Of a DNA stretch of 9,861 nucleotides, positions 1 through 5,470 are shown one piece after another (position 1 is the stretch's first letter; every line of letters begins with the position of its first letter). The notes below the pieces were generated by a model. That model was not told the origin of the DNA. It searched no databases and saw only the letters and a list, made by a program, of their open reading frames with translations. Source of the stretch: Casimicrobiaceae bacterium (GTDB taxonomy: Bacteria > Pseudomonadota > Gammaproteobacteria > Burkholderiales > Casimicrobiaceae). The position numbers and the translations under genes were made by a program. The stretch covers positions 1 through 9,861 of the forward strand of contig CATPAO010000109.1 in NCBI GenBank assembly GCA_955652025.1, read 5' to 3'.

Positions 1-374
1 CCGGGCGCGCCGCCGAGGCGCAAAAGCTGCTGAATTGGGGCTTCCAGGCATTCGACACGTTGCAGCTCTATCAATCGGGCAAGCCGGTATCCACGCTTCA
101 CGTCTGGAAGGGGGCGCAGCCGGAAGTGAGGGCTGGGTTTCTCGCGGACCGCTACCTGACGCTGCCGAAGGGCAAGGCGGCTGGCCTCGCGCTGACGCTC
201 GAGGCACAGGAGCCGCTGGTCGCGCCGGTGGCTCGCGCGCAGCGTGTGGGCGTGGTCAAGGTTGCGCTCGATGGCCGACCGGTGGCGGAGTTTCCGCTGA
301 TCGCGCTCGAAGAGGTGCCGCCCGGTAACCTGTTCGGCCGCGCATGGGATACCGTGCGGTTGTGGTTCAAATGA
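1..374 (+). CDS. dacC: D-alanyl-D-alanine carboxypeptidase (PBP5/6 type), C-terminal fragment
   Basis: This is the 3' end of a periplasmic penicillin-binding protein that trims the terminal D-Ala from peptidoglycan pentapeptides. The open frame enters from the window edge (first full codon at 3) and ends in TGA at 372-374, so about 123 residues are visible and the catalytic SxxK, SxN and KTG motifs lie outside. What is seen is the end of the transpeptidase fold (residues reading EAQKLLNWGFQAFDT, typical of DacA/DacC), then the beta-rich PBP5 C-terminal domain. The last residues, NLFGRAWDTVRLWFK, form an amphipathic helix of the kind that anchors these enzymes to the outer face of the inner membrane. 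The D-amino-acid aminotransferase gene follows 94 bases later, the normal Burkholderiales order. Whether it is DacA, DacC or DacD cannot be decided from this part. Confidence 0.9.
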   Translation, partial: GRAAEAQKLLNWGFQAFDTLQLYQSGKPVSTLHVWKGAQPEVRAGFLADRYLTLPKGKAAGLALTLEAQEPLVAPVARAQRVGVVKVALDGRPVAEFPLIALEEVPPGNLFGRAWDTVRLWFK

Positions 375-468
375 CGCATTTGACCAAGAGCAAGATGCGT
401 AGCATCGCAGCGATTGGAGACAAGTGCCTCATCGGCTCGTTGCCGCGCCATTGCCAGAAAGGTCATGA

Positions 469-1350
469 ATGCTCGATCCTGATCAAGTCGTCTATTTGAA
501 CGGTGAATTCGTCGCGCTGAACGACGCTCACATCTCGGTGCTCGACCGCGGCTTCATCTATGGTGACGGCGTCTACGAAGTGATCCCGATCTACGCGCGA
601 CAGCCGTTTCGCATGCCGCAGCATCTGCGGCGGCTGCAATACAGCCTTGACGGGATCCGGCTTGCGAATCCGCATACCGAGACGCAATGGGATACGCTGA
701 TTCGCGAGTTGGCCGCGAAGCAGCCGATGGCCGACCAGGCGGTGTACTTGCAAGTGACGCGGGGCGTCGCGAAGCGCGACCATGCGTTTCCGCCCGGCGT
801 GCCGCCGACGGTGTTCATGATGAGCAATCCATTACCCCTGCCATCGCGCGAGCAGATCGAATACGGCGTCGCCGTCGTCACCGCGGAAGACAATCGCTGG
901 CAACGCTGCGACCTCAAGACCACCTCCCTTTTGGGCAACGTACTGATGCGCCAGTTGGCGGTCGATCACAATGCGGTTGAAACGGTGTTGTTCCGCGACG
1001 AATTCCTCACCGAGGCGTCGGCGTCCAACGTGCTGATCGTGCGGAACGGCACGGTGATCGCGCCGCCGAAAGACCACTTGATCCTCCCAGGCATCACCTA
1101 CGACGCCGCGCTCGATGTCGCGCGCGCGGCCGAGATCCCGCTCGACGTGCGCAAGGTCACACGTGCCGAAGCGCTTGCCGCCGACGAGATGTGGCTGTCG
1201 TCGTCGACGAAGGAAGTGCTCGCGATCACCCGGATCGACGGCGTGCCGTTCGGCGGCGGTGCGCCCGGCCCGGTGTTCCGGAAAGTCTGGCAAGCGTTCC
1301 AGGCGGCGAAGCCGCGCGCCGCGGAGTCTGCGCCGCTGGCCGCCTATTAG
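469..1350 (+). CDS. dat: D-amino-acid aminotransferase (class IV, PLP-dependent)
   Basis: Cytoplasmic PLP enzyme of fold type IV, 293 residues, expected to move the amino group between D-alanine (or other D-amino acids) and 2-oxoacids. Visible motifs are the N-terminal DRGFIYGDGVYEVIPIY block (about 26-42), the R-x-H pair in AKRDHAFP (R103, H105) that in D-amino-acid transaminases binds the substrate carboxylate, the PLP Schiff-base lysine K150 in CDLKTTSLLGNVL, the cofactor-binding Glu in TEASASNV (E182) and the LPGITY block (206-211). The R-x-H pair favours D-amino-acid over branched-chain aminotransferase. ATG 469 is preceded by AGAAAGG at 456-462, six bases away; an ATG at 465 is out of frame. 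It follows dacC, consistent with recycling of D-Ala released by the carboxypeptidase. It converges with the flavin reductase gene across 17 bases. Confidence 0.93.
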   Translation: MLDPDQVVYLNGEFVALNDAHISVLDRGFIYGDGVYEVIPIYARQPFRMPQHLRRLQYSLDGIRLANPHTETQWDTLIRELAAKQPMADQAVYLQVTRGVAKRDHAFPPGVPPTVFMMSNPLPLPSREQIEYGVAVVTAEDNRWQRCDLKTTSLLGNVLMRQLAVDHNAVETVLFRDEFLTEASASNVLIVRNGTVIAPPKDHLILPGITYDAALDVARAAEIPLDVRKVTRAEALAADEMWLSSSTKEVLAITRIDGVPFGGGAPGPVFRKVWQAFQAAKPRAAESAPLAAY

Positions 1351-1366
1351 GGCCTCGTCAGACCCT
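1349..1366. terminator. Weak candidate bidirectional terminator between convergent genes
   Basis: AGGGCCT-CGTC-AGACCCT forms a 7-bp stem with a 4-base loop, starting within the dat stop codon. On the minus-strand transcript all seven pairs form (one is U-G); on the plus strand there is one C-A mismatch, and the hairpin is followed by the T-rich stretch ATTATTT. It lies where a terminator shared by dat and the convergent reductase gene would be expected. The T-tract is short, so this is only a candidate. Confidence 0.35.
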
Positions 1367-1367
1367 A

Positions 1368-1886
1368 TTATTTCGACGCGGGCGTTCCGCCGAAGCGCCC
1401 GCGATGGAACACGAGGCCGCTGCCGCGCGCCCGCTCCACCGTCACCACTTCACCGATGAATATCACGTGGTCGCCCGCCTCGTGGCGCGCGTGGTGGCGG
1501 CATTCGAGCCACGCGACGCAACCGTCGATCAGCGGGGCGTAGGACCAGCCGAGGCGATGCGCGACGCCGGCGAACCGGTCGGCATGGGGACGCGAAAAAC
1601 GGCGCGCGAGATCAGCCTGTTCGGCAGCGAGCACGTTCACCGCGTAGCGCTCGGAGGCGTCGAAAGCCGCCAGGCTGCCGGAACGGCGCGCGATCGTCCA
1701 AAGGATCAGCGGCGGATCGAGCGACACCGAATTGAACGAGTTGGCGGTGAAGCCGACGTAACCTCCCGACGACCCTCGAGTACTGACGATCGTCACGCCG
1801 GTCGCGAATTGGGCGAGGGCGTCGCGAAACTGGCGCGCGTCGAAAGCGGGCCGTTCGTCGGTGGCGGCGCGGCCGTGGGCGGGCAT
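1368..1886 (-). CDS. Flavin reductase-like, FMN-binding split-barrel protein
   Basis: A 172-residue protein of the flavin reductase-like family (HpaC/DIM6-type), which uses NAD(P)H to reduce FMN or FAD, usually to supply a partner monooxygenase. Seen in the sequence: the N-terminal block DALAQFATGVTIVST (22-36), the flavin-binding signature GFTANSFNSVSLDPP (45-59), a second conserved block YAVNVLAAEQADLARRFS (81-98), then HHARHEAGDHVIFIGEV (131-147) and the C-terminal HRGRFG (161-166). Length is normal for the family. ATG at 1886 (minus strand) is not preceded by a clear Shine-Dalgarno sequence, but a near-consensus sigma70 promoter lies 60-90 bases upstream. No monooxygenase gene is visible nearby, so the partner enzyme and substrate are unknown. 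It is divergent from cfa and convergent with dat. Confidence 0.85.
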   Translation of the reverse strand: MPAHGRAATDERPAFDARQFRDALAQFATGVTIVSTRGSSGGYVGFTANSFNSVSLDPPLILWTIARRSGSLAAFDASERYAVNVLAAEQADLARRFSRPHADRFAGVAHRLGWSYAPLIDGCVAWLECRHHARHEAGDHVIFIGEVVTVERARGSGLVFHRGRFGGTPASK

Positions 1887-1945
1887 GACGGGTCGGCGGT
1901 TCGGGCGCGGGCGCGATGGTTTAGCGCCGCTCGTTGGAAGGCGCG

Positions 1946-1974
1946 ATGTTAGGGGCGGGCGCGCGGCCTGTCAA
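1946..1974 (-). promoter_or_regulatory. Sigma70-type promoter for the flavin reductase gene
   Basis: On the minus strand, a perfect -35 TTGACA (1974-1969) is followed after 17 bases by TAACAT (1951-1946), four of six matches to TATAAT. The predicted transcript start is near 1939, leaving a leader of about 53 bases before the ATG at 1886. Perfect -35 plus optimal spacing makes this the strongest promoter-like sequence in the window. Confidence 0.65.
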
Positions 1975-1987
1975 AAGAGGACGGCAG

Positions 1988-2002
1988 GCGCTCCTCGAGC
2001 GC
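1988..2002. repeat. Inverted repeat in the divergent reductase-cfa intergenic region
   Basis: GCGCTC-CTC-GAGCGC is a perfect 6-bp inverted repeat with a 3-base spacer. It lies just upstream of the minus-strand -35 element of the reductase gene and about 58 bases before the cfa ATG. It may be an operator or a hairpin in the cfa leader; no regulator gene is adjacent. Confidence 0.35.
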
Positions 2003-2059
2003 TCTTGATACACTTCCCAGAATTCGCGCCTCCCCGACAGCGCTCACGACATCACCACC

Positions 2060-3265
2060 ATGGCGGAACCGCTGAAGCGAATCATCGAGAGCCGCTACGG
2101 CGGTCGTAACCTTCCGGTCGCCTTGGTGTTGCCCGACGGCGGGCGAGTCGCCCTGTCGCCGGCGCCGGAGGTCGACGTCATCGCGCGCTCGTGGAAGGGC
2201 GTCAAGGCGCTCGCCGCACCGGCGCTCGGGACGCTCGCGCGGGCCTATGTCCACAACGACATCGACTTTACCGGCAGCGCGCGGCGAGTGCTCGCTCTCG
2301 CCGAGTCGATGGCGGGTTCGGTCGCGCAGGGGGGCGAGTCCGCGCGCGCCAAGGTCCGCGGATTCTGGAATCGGCGCCGCGGCAACCGCGCGAACATCCA
2401 GCATCATTACGACGTTTCGAACGCGTTCTACCGTCTATGGCTGGATTCGCGGATGGTGTACTCCTGCGCCTACTTCCGCGCCGCGAGCGACACGCTCGAC
2501 GCCGCGCAGGAGCACAAGCTCGACCACATCTGCCGCAAGCTTCGCTTGGCCTCCGGCGAGCGACTGCTCGACATCGGATGCGGCTGGGGAGGGCTGATCT
2601 TCTGGGCGGCGCAGCATTACGGGGTCGAGGCGACGGGCATCACGCTGTCGCGCAACCAGCACGATTACGTCACCGCAGAAATCGCGGCACGGGGGTTGCA
2701 GGATCGCGTTCGCGTGCAGCTCATCGATTATCTAGACCTTCCCGAGGACGCGCACTACGACAAAGTCGCGAGCGTCGGCATGTTCGAGCACGTCGGCATC
2801 GTCAACTTCCGCCGCTATTTCGGCAAGATCAACCGAATTCTGAAGCCCGGCGGCTTCGTGCTGAATCACGGCATCACGCACAATTGGCCCGGGCCCACCA
2901 GCCTCGGCAGCGGCATCGGGGATTTCGTCGAGGAGTACGTGTTTCCGGGTGGCGAGCTCGCGCATGTGTCGCGGGTGATCGACGGGTTGGCCGCCGAGGG
3001 CCTCGAACTCGTCGATGCCGAGGCGTTGCGCGAACACTATGCGAAGACGCTCTGGCATTGGGTCGATCGCCTGGAAGCGGGCGCCGAAGCCGCGCGTGCC
3101 GAAGTCGGCGAGGAGCGATATCGCGTGTGGCGGATCTACATGGCCGGATCGGCGCATGCGTTCGACCGCGGCTGGCTCTCGCTGTGGCAACTCCTCGCGG
3201 GCAAGCCCCATCCGGACGGCCGGCTGCCGCATCCGTTGACGCGGAACTACATGTACGCGACGTAA
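2060..3265 (+). CDS. cfa: Cyclopropane-fatty-acyl-phospholipid synthase
   Basis: A 401-residue SAM-dependent methyltransferase that adds a methylene bridge across the double bond of unsaturated acyl chains in membrane phospholipids, typically in stationary phase or under acid stress. The order of parts is an N-terminal lipid-binding helical region (1-110), the HHYDVSNAFYRLWL block (115-128), the SAM-binding motif LLDIGCGWGGL (169-179), SVGMFEHVG (238-246) and a C-terminal YAKTLWHWVDRLE block (327-339). Residues equivalent to the E. coli bicarbonate/active site are present: C136 in YSCAYF, E243, H270 and Y327. The enzyme therefore looks intact. ATG 2060 has no strong Shine-Dalgarno sequence upstream. 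The gene is divergent from the flavin reductase and is followed by ybeD after 79 bases. Cfa is not a usual member of the ybeD-lip neighbourhood. Confidence 0.95.
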   Translation: MAEPLKRIIESRYGGRNLPVALVLPDGGRVALSPAPEVDVIARSWKGVKALAAPALGTLARAYVHNDIDFTGSARRVLALAESMAGSVAQGGESARAKVRGFWNRRRGNRANIQHHYDVSNAFYRLWLDSRMVYSCAYFRAASDTLDAAQEHKLDHICRKLRLASGERLLDIGCGWGGLIFWAAQHYGVEATGITLSRNQHDYVTAEIAARGLQDRVRVQLIDYLDLPEDAHYDKVASVGMFEHVGIVNFRRYFGKINRILKPGGFVLNHGITHNWPGPTSLGSGIGDFVEEYVFPGGELAHVSRVIDGLAAEGLELVDAEALREHYAKTLWHWVDRLEAGAEAARAEVGEERYRVWRIYMAGSAHAFDRGWLSLWQLLAGKPHPDGRLPHPLTRNYMYAT

Positions 3266-3271
3266 CGCCAG

Positions 3272-3300
3272 TTGCATCGCGGCAGCGCGACCCGCATATT
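3272..3300 (+). promoter_or_regulatory. Candidate promoter for ybeD
   Basis: TTGCAT (3272-3277) and CATATT (3295-3300) are separated by exactly 17 bases; the -10 matches four of six consensus positions and the -35 keeps the TTG core. It would start a transcript near 3307, about 38 bases before the ybeD ATG, and would give ybeD a transcript independent of cfa. Confidence 0.35.
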
Positions 3301-3309
3301 GGAGGCAGT

Positions 3310-3330
3310 GCCGGGCCTGCCCCACCCGGC
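3310..3330 (+). other. GC-only hairpin in the ybeD leader
   Basis: GCCGGG and CCCGGC (3310-3315 and 3325-3330) pair perfectly over a 9-base loop. It ends two bases before the ybeD Shine-Dalgarno GGAG (3333-3336) and has no T-tract, so it is more likely a leader structure near the ribosome site than a terminator of cfa. Confidence 0.35.
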
Positions 3331-3344
3331 TCGGAGAATCCGCC

Positions 3345-3632
3345 ATGCCCGATATCAATGCCGCCACCACCGAACACACGAGCGCGCTGGAGTTCCCGTG
3401 CGCGTTCCCGATCAAGATCATGGGCCGCACGCAGACCGGCTTTGCGCAGGCCGTGCTCGACGTCGTGCAGAAGCACGCGCCGGATTTTGACGCCGCATTG
3501 CTCGAGATGCGCGCGTCCAAGGCCGGCAATTGGCTGTCGCTGACGGCGACGGTCAACGCCACGTCGCGCGAGCAGCTGGACGATCTCTACCGTGAGCTCG
3601 TCGCCCATCCGATGGTGAAGATGGTGCTGTGA
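3345..3632 (+). CDS. ybeD: YbeD/DUF493 family protein
   Basis: A 95-residue cytoplasmic protein of the DUF493/YbeD family, small ACT-like alpha-beta proteins usually encoded next to lipB. The family is proposed to play a regulatory role in lipoate metabolism, but no reaction is established. Family features seen are the LEFPCAFPIKIMG block (15-27), a conserved PDF (46-48), the GNWLSLTATV strand (61-70) and the C-terminal ATSREQLDDLYRELVAHPMVKMVL. ATG 3345 is preceded by GGAG at 3333-3336 with an 8-base spacer, the best ribosome site in this stretch. Its normal neighbour lipB is displaced by 1.17 kb because a toxin-antitoxin module lies between them. Confidence 0.93.
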   Translation: MPDINAATTEHTSALEFPCAFPIKIMGRTQTGFAQAVLDVVQKHAPDFDAALLEMRASKAGNWLSLTATVNATSREQLDDLYRELVAHPMVKMVL

Positions 3633-3651
3633 CGCCGGCCTCGCGCTGCCC

Positions 3652-3680
3652 TTGACTCCTTCACTTTCCGGAGGCAAACT
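3652..3680 (+). promoter_or_regulatory. Candidate promoter of the toxin-antitoxin module
   Basis: TTGACT (3652-3657, five of six matches to the -35 consensus) is followed after 17 bases by CAAACT (3675-3680, three of six). The predicted start near 3687 is 30 bases upstream of the antitoxin GTG. A five-base inverted repeat lies just downstream of the start site. Confidence 0.45.
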
Positions 3681-3692
3681 GGTGGCGTGAAT

Positions 3693-3704
3693 TTGCTGTA
3701 GCAA
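3693..3704. promoter_or_regulatory. Inverted repeat, candidate antitoxin operator
   Basis: TTGCT-GT-AGCAA is a perfect 5-bp inverted repeat with a 2-base spacer, placed between the predicted transcription start and the antitoxin GTG at 3717. Xre antitoxins commonly repress their own promoter by binding such repeats through the helix-turn-helix domain. The site is assigned by position and symmetry only. Confidence 0.4.
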
Positions 3705-3716
3705 TCAGAGCCGATC

Positions 3717-4091
3717 GTGGAACCCTCGGTCTCCCCAGCCGTCGCCGAAGCGGGCGTTCTCTCGCGCTCGGTGGTGCGCGCCGCACGGCTCCTCGGCTTG
3801 TCGCAACGCGCGCTGGCGCAGGTCCTCGGCGTGTCGGACGCGACGTCCTCGCGACTTTTCGCGGGCAAGTATCTGTTGTCGCGCGATCGTGCGAAGGAAT
3901 GGGAATTGGGCGTGCTGTTCATCCGGCTGTTCCGCTCGCTCGATGCGCTCTGGGGGCACGAGGACGCCGCCCACGCGTGGCTCGGGAGCGACAACGTGGC
4001 GCTGGGAGCGGCGCCCGTCGATCTGCTGGGCTCGGTGCAGGGATTGGTCCGTGTCGTCGCGTACCTGGACAGCGCGCGCGGTCGCGTCTGA
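3717..4091 (+). CDS. Xre/MbcA/ParS-family antitoxin
   Basis: A 124-residue antitoxin that should bind and block the RES toxin encoded 10 bases downstream. The N-terminal half has an Xre-type helix-turn-helix (about 22-49, core LGLSQRALAQVLGVSDATSSRL). The C-terminal half is the toxin-binding domain of the MbcA/ParS (DUF2384) type: LFIRLFRSLDALWG, then HAWLGSDNVALGAAPVDLL and the closing LVRVVAYLDSARGRV. Length and domain order are normal and no residue looks missing. The GTG at 3717 is the only start between an upstream in-frame stop (TAG 3699-3701) and the helix-turn-helix; it has only a weak AGAG upstream. The module has its own promoter-like sequence and an inverted repeat, suggesting autoregulation. 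It separates ybeD from lipB. Confidence 0.9.
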   Translation: MEPSVSPAVAEAGVLSRSVVRAARLLGLSQRALAQVLGVSDATSSRLFAGKYLLSRDRAKEWELGVLFIRLFRSLDALWGHEDAAHAWLGSDNVALGAAPVDLLGSVQGLVRVVAYLDSARGRV

Positions 4092-4101
4092 GGCGTCGGC
4101 A

Positions 4102-4806
4102 GTGCGTTTCGATCTGTGGCGCGCGATCGAGGCGCAACACGTCGCCGCGACGATGGCGCTTGCCGATACGGTCGAGGACCAACACGTGCTGGAACGCCTG
4201 CTCGAGGAATCGAAGCCGCCGGTCCCGTCCCCCGCGTGCAAGCTGCATTGGCTTTTATTCACGCCGTTTCGCTATGCGCCGCCGCCCGGCGGTTCGCGCT
4301 TTCGCGGTGCCAACGATCCGGGGGTGTTCTATGGCGGCGACGAGATTCGCACGGCGTGCGCCGAGCTCGGCTACTGGCGGTGGCGCCACCTGTGCGATAC
4401 GCCGGCGATCGCTTCGATGCCGACCAAGCCGCAATCGGTGTTTTGCGCACAGATCGCGGCGCCGAGCGTCGATTTGCGCGTGAAGCCTTTTGTCGCGGAC
4501 CGTGCGGCGTGGACCCGACACGACGATTACGCCGCATGTCAGCAGTTCGCGCGAACGGCGCGCGAGGCGCAGGTCGGCGCCATTCGCTACGAATCGGTGC
4601 GCGACCCGCAGCACCGCGGCTGCGGCGCGGTGCTCGTGTCGACCGCGTTCGCTCGCTCGACACCGCAGGAGCCGCAGACATGGATGCTGTCGGTGGGGCG
4701 CGAGCGCGTGATTTGGCGGCGGACCGGCGTCCTCCGGCGGCAGGAGTTCGAATTCGACGCTTCGGCGTGGGGCGCCCGCCGCGCACGCACGCGGGGGGCC
4801 GAGTGA
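4102..4806 (+). CDS. RES-domain toxin (NAD+-consuming family)
   Basis: A 234-residue toxin of the RES family, partner of the upstream antitoxin. Characterised relatives either degrade NAD+ (MbcT-type phosphorolysis and other RES toxins) or ADP-ribosylate a target (ParT on Prs). The conserved Arg, Glu and Ser that name the domain appear to be present: Arg in GGSRFRGANDPGVFYGG (R66/R68), E88 in TACAELGYWRWR and S165 in IRYESVRDPQHRG; Y77 of the FYGG turn is also kept. I chose GTG 4102 because it begins the recognisable VRFDLWRAIEAQH and has GAGG (4090-4093) eight bases upstream, overlapping the antitoxin stop. Upstream codons in this frame overlap the antitoxin and look non-native. The stop TGA overlaps the lipB GTG by four bases. 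The protein looks intact, so the toxin is probably active. Confidence 0.9.
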   Translation: MRFDLWRAIEAQHVAATMALADTVEDQHVLERLLEESKPPVPSPACKLHWLLFTPFRYAPPPGGSRFRGANDPGVFYGGDEIRTACAELGYWRWRHLCDTPAIASMPTKPQSVFCAQIAAPSVDLRVKPFVADRAAWTRHDDYAACQQFARTAREAQVGAIRYESVRDPQHRGCGAVLVSTAFARSTPQEPQTWMLSVGRERVIWRRTGVLRRQEFEFDASAWGARRARTRGAE

Positions 4807-5468
4807 GCGCGCTGGGAGAACTCGAACGGCGCGTCGACGTCGTTCCCGGCGTATCCATTCGCGATCTCGGTCGCACCGATTACGCGACCACGTGGCGTGC
4901 GATGCAGTCGTTCACCGCGGAACGCGACCCGTGCACGCCCGACGCAATCTGGCGGACCGAGCATCCGCCGGTATACACGCTGGGGTTGGCCGGCCGCCGC
5001 GAGCATCTGCTGCGCGACAACGGGATCCGTGTGCTCAAGGTCGATCGCGGTGGGCAAGTGACGTATCACGGTCCCGGCCAACTCGTCGTCTACACGCTCA
5101 TCGATTTGCGGCGATTGCGTCTGGGGGTGCGCGACATGGTCCGAAGGCTTGAGAGTGCGGTGATAGAATGGCTTGATTCAATGGATATTTCTGCTTACGG
5201 CAAAGCTGCGGCTCCCGGCGTTTACGTCAACGCTGATGGCCGTGAGGCCAAAATCGCGGCGCTCGGACTCAAGGTCAAGAACGGCTGCACTTATCACGGG
5301 GTCGCGGTCAATGTCGCGATGGACTTGGCACCGTTTGCGGACATCGACCCGTGCGGCTATCCGGGACTCGCCGTGACGCAAATCGCAGATTTGGGCGTCG
5401 TTCTTGGCGTCGAAGAGGCGGGCGCGGAACTCGCGCCGCGCCTGGTTCGCCGGCTCACTGGGCGTTGA
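4803..5468 (+). CDS. lipB: Octanoyl-[acyl carrier protein]:protein N-octanoyltransferase LipB
   Basis: A 221-residue cytoplasmic acyltransferase that moves octanoate from acyl carrier protein to the lipoyl-domain lysines of dehydrogenase complexes, the first step of lipoate synthesis. Family signatures are [11 protein letters not shown] (51-61), the [16 protein letters not shown] block (82-97), the catalytic lysine K150 in EAKIAALGL and the acyl-accepting cysteine C184 in IDPCGYPGL, spaced 34 residues as in studied LipB enzymes. GTG 4803 overlaps the RES toxin stop (GTGA), and a G6 run at 4793-4798 may act as ribosome site. The frame is open further upstream, but that stretch is only the toxin read out of frame. 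lipA follows two bases after the stop. Bases 5161-5200 are markedly AT-rich for this gene (15 of 40 G or C) yet encode normal LipB. Confidence 0.95.
   Translation: MSALGELERRVDVVPGVSIRDLGRTDYATTWRAMQSFTAERDPCTPDAIWRTEHPPVYTLGLAGRREHLLRDNGIRVLKVDRGGQVTYHGPGQLVVYTLIDLRRLRLGVRDMVRRLESAVIEWLDSMDISAYGKAAAPGVYVNADGREAKIAALGLKVKNGCTYHGVAVNVAMDLAPFADIDPCGYPGLAVTQIADLGVVLGVEEAGAELAPRLVRRLTGR
5161..5169 (+). promoter_or_regulatory. Possible extended -10 promoter inside lipB, upstream of lipA
   Basis: TGATAGAAT carries the extended -10 form TG-N-TAGAAT, with TAGAAT matching five of six positions of TATAAT. No convincing -35 element is seen at 16-18 bases, which extended -10 promoters can do without. 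It lies in the only AT-rich patch of lipB, about 300 bases before lipA, and could give lipA transcript independent of the toxin operon. Evidence is sequence resemblance only. Confidence 0.25.
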
Positions 5469-5470
5469 GC

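Noticed and set aside
394..406. Hairpin GATGC-GTA-GCATC between dacC and dat, with TTGACC at 380-385 nearby
   Set aside because: The stem is only 5 bp without a T-tract, and no -10 element fits at 16-18 bases from TTGACC, so neither terminator nor promoter is supported.
371..499. A 42-codon plus-strand ORF starting with ATG that overlaps the dacC stop (ATGA) and the start of dat
   Set aside because: No recognisable motif, no own ribosome site, and it overlaps the well-supported dat start in another frame; probably chance.
2191..3543. A 450-codon open frame overlapping cfa
   Set aside because: Arg/Ala-rich translation typical of an out-of-frame reading in GC-rich DNA; cfa in the other frame has complete family motifs.
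3889..4101. Upstream extension of the RES toxin frame into the antitoxin gene
   Set aside because: The extension is the antitoxin read out of frame; the family opening and GAGG site support GTG 4102.
4116..4802. Upstream extension of the lipB frame across the toxin gene, suggesting a fusion
   Set aside because: The translated extension is Arg-rich with no domain and lies wholly within the toxin gene; LipB begins naturally at 4803.
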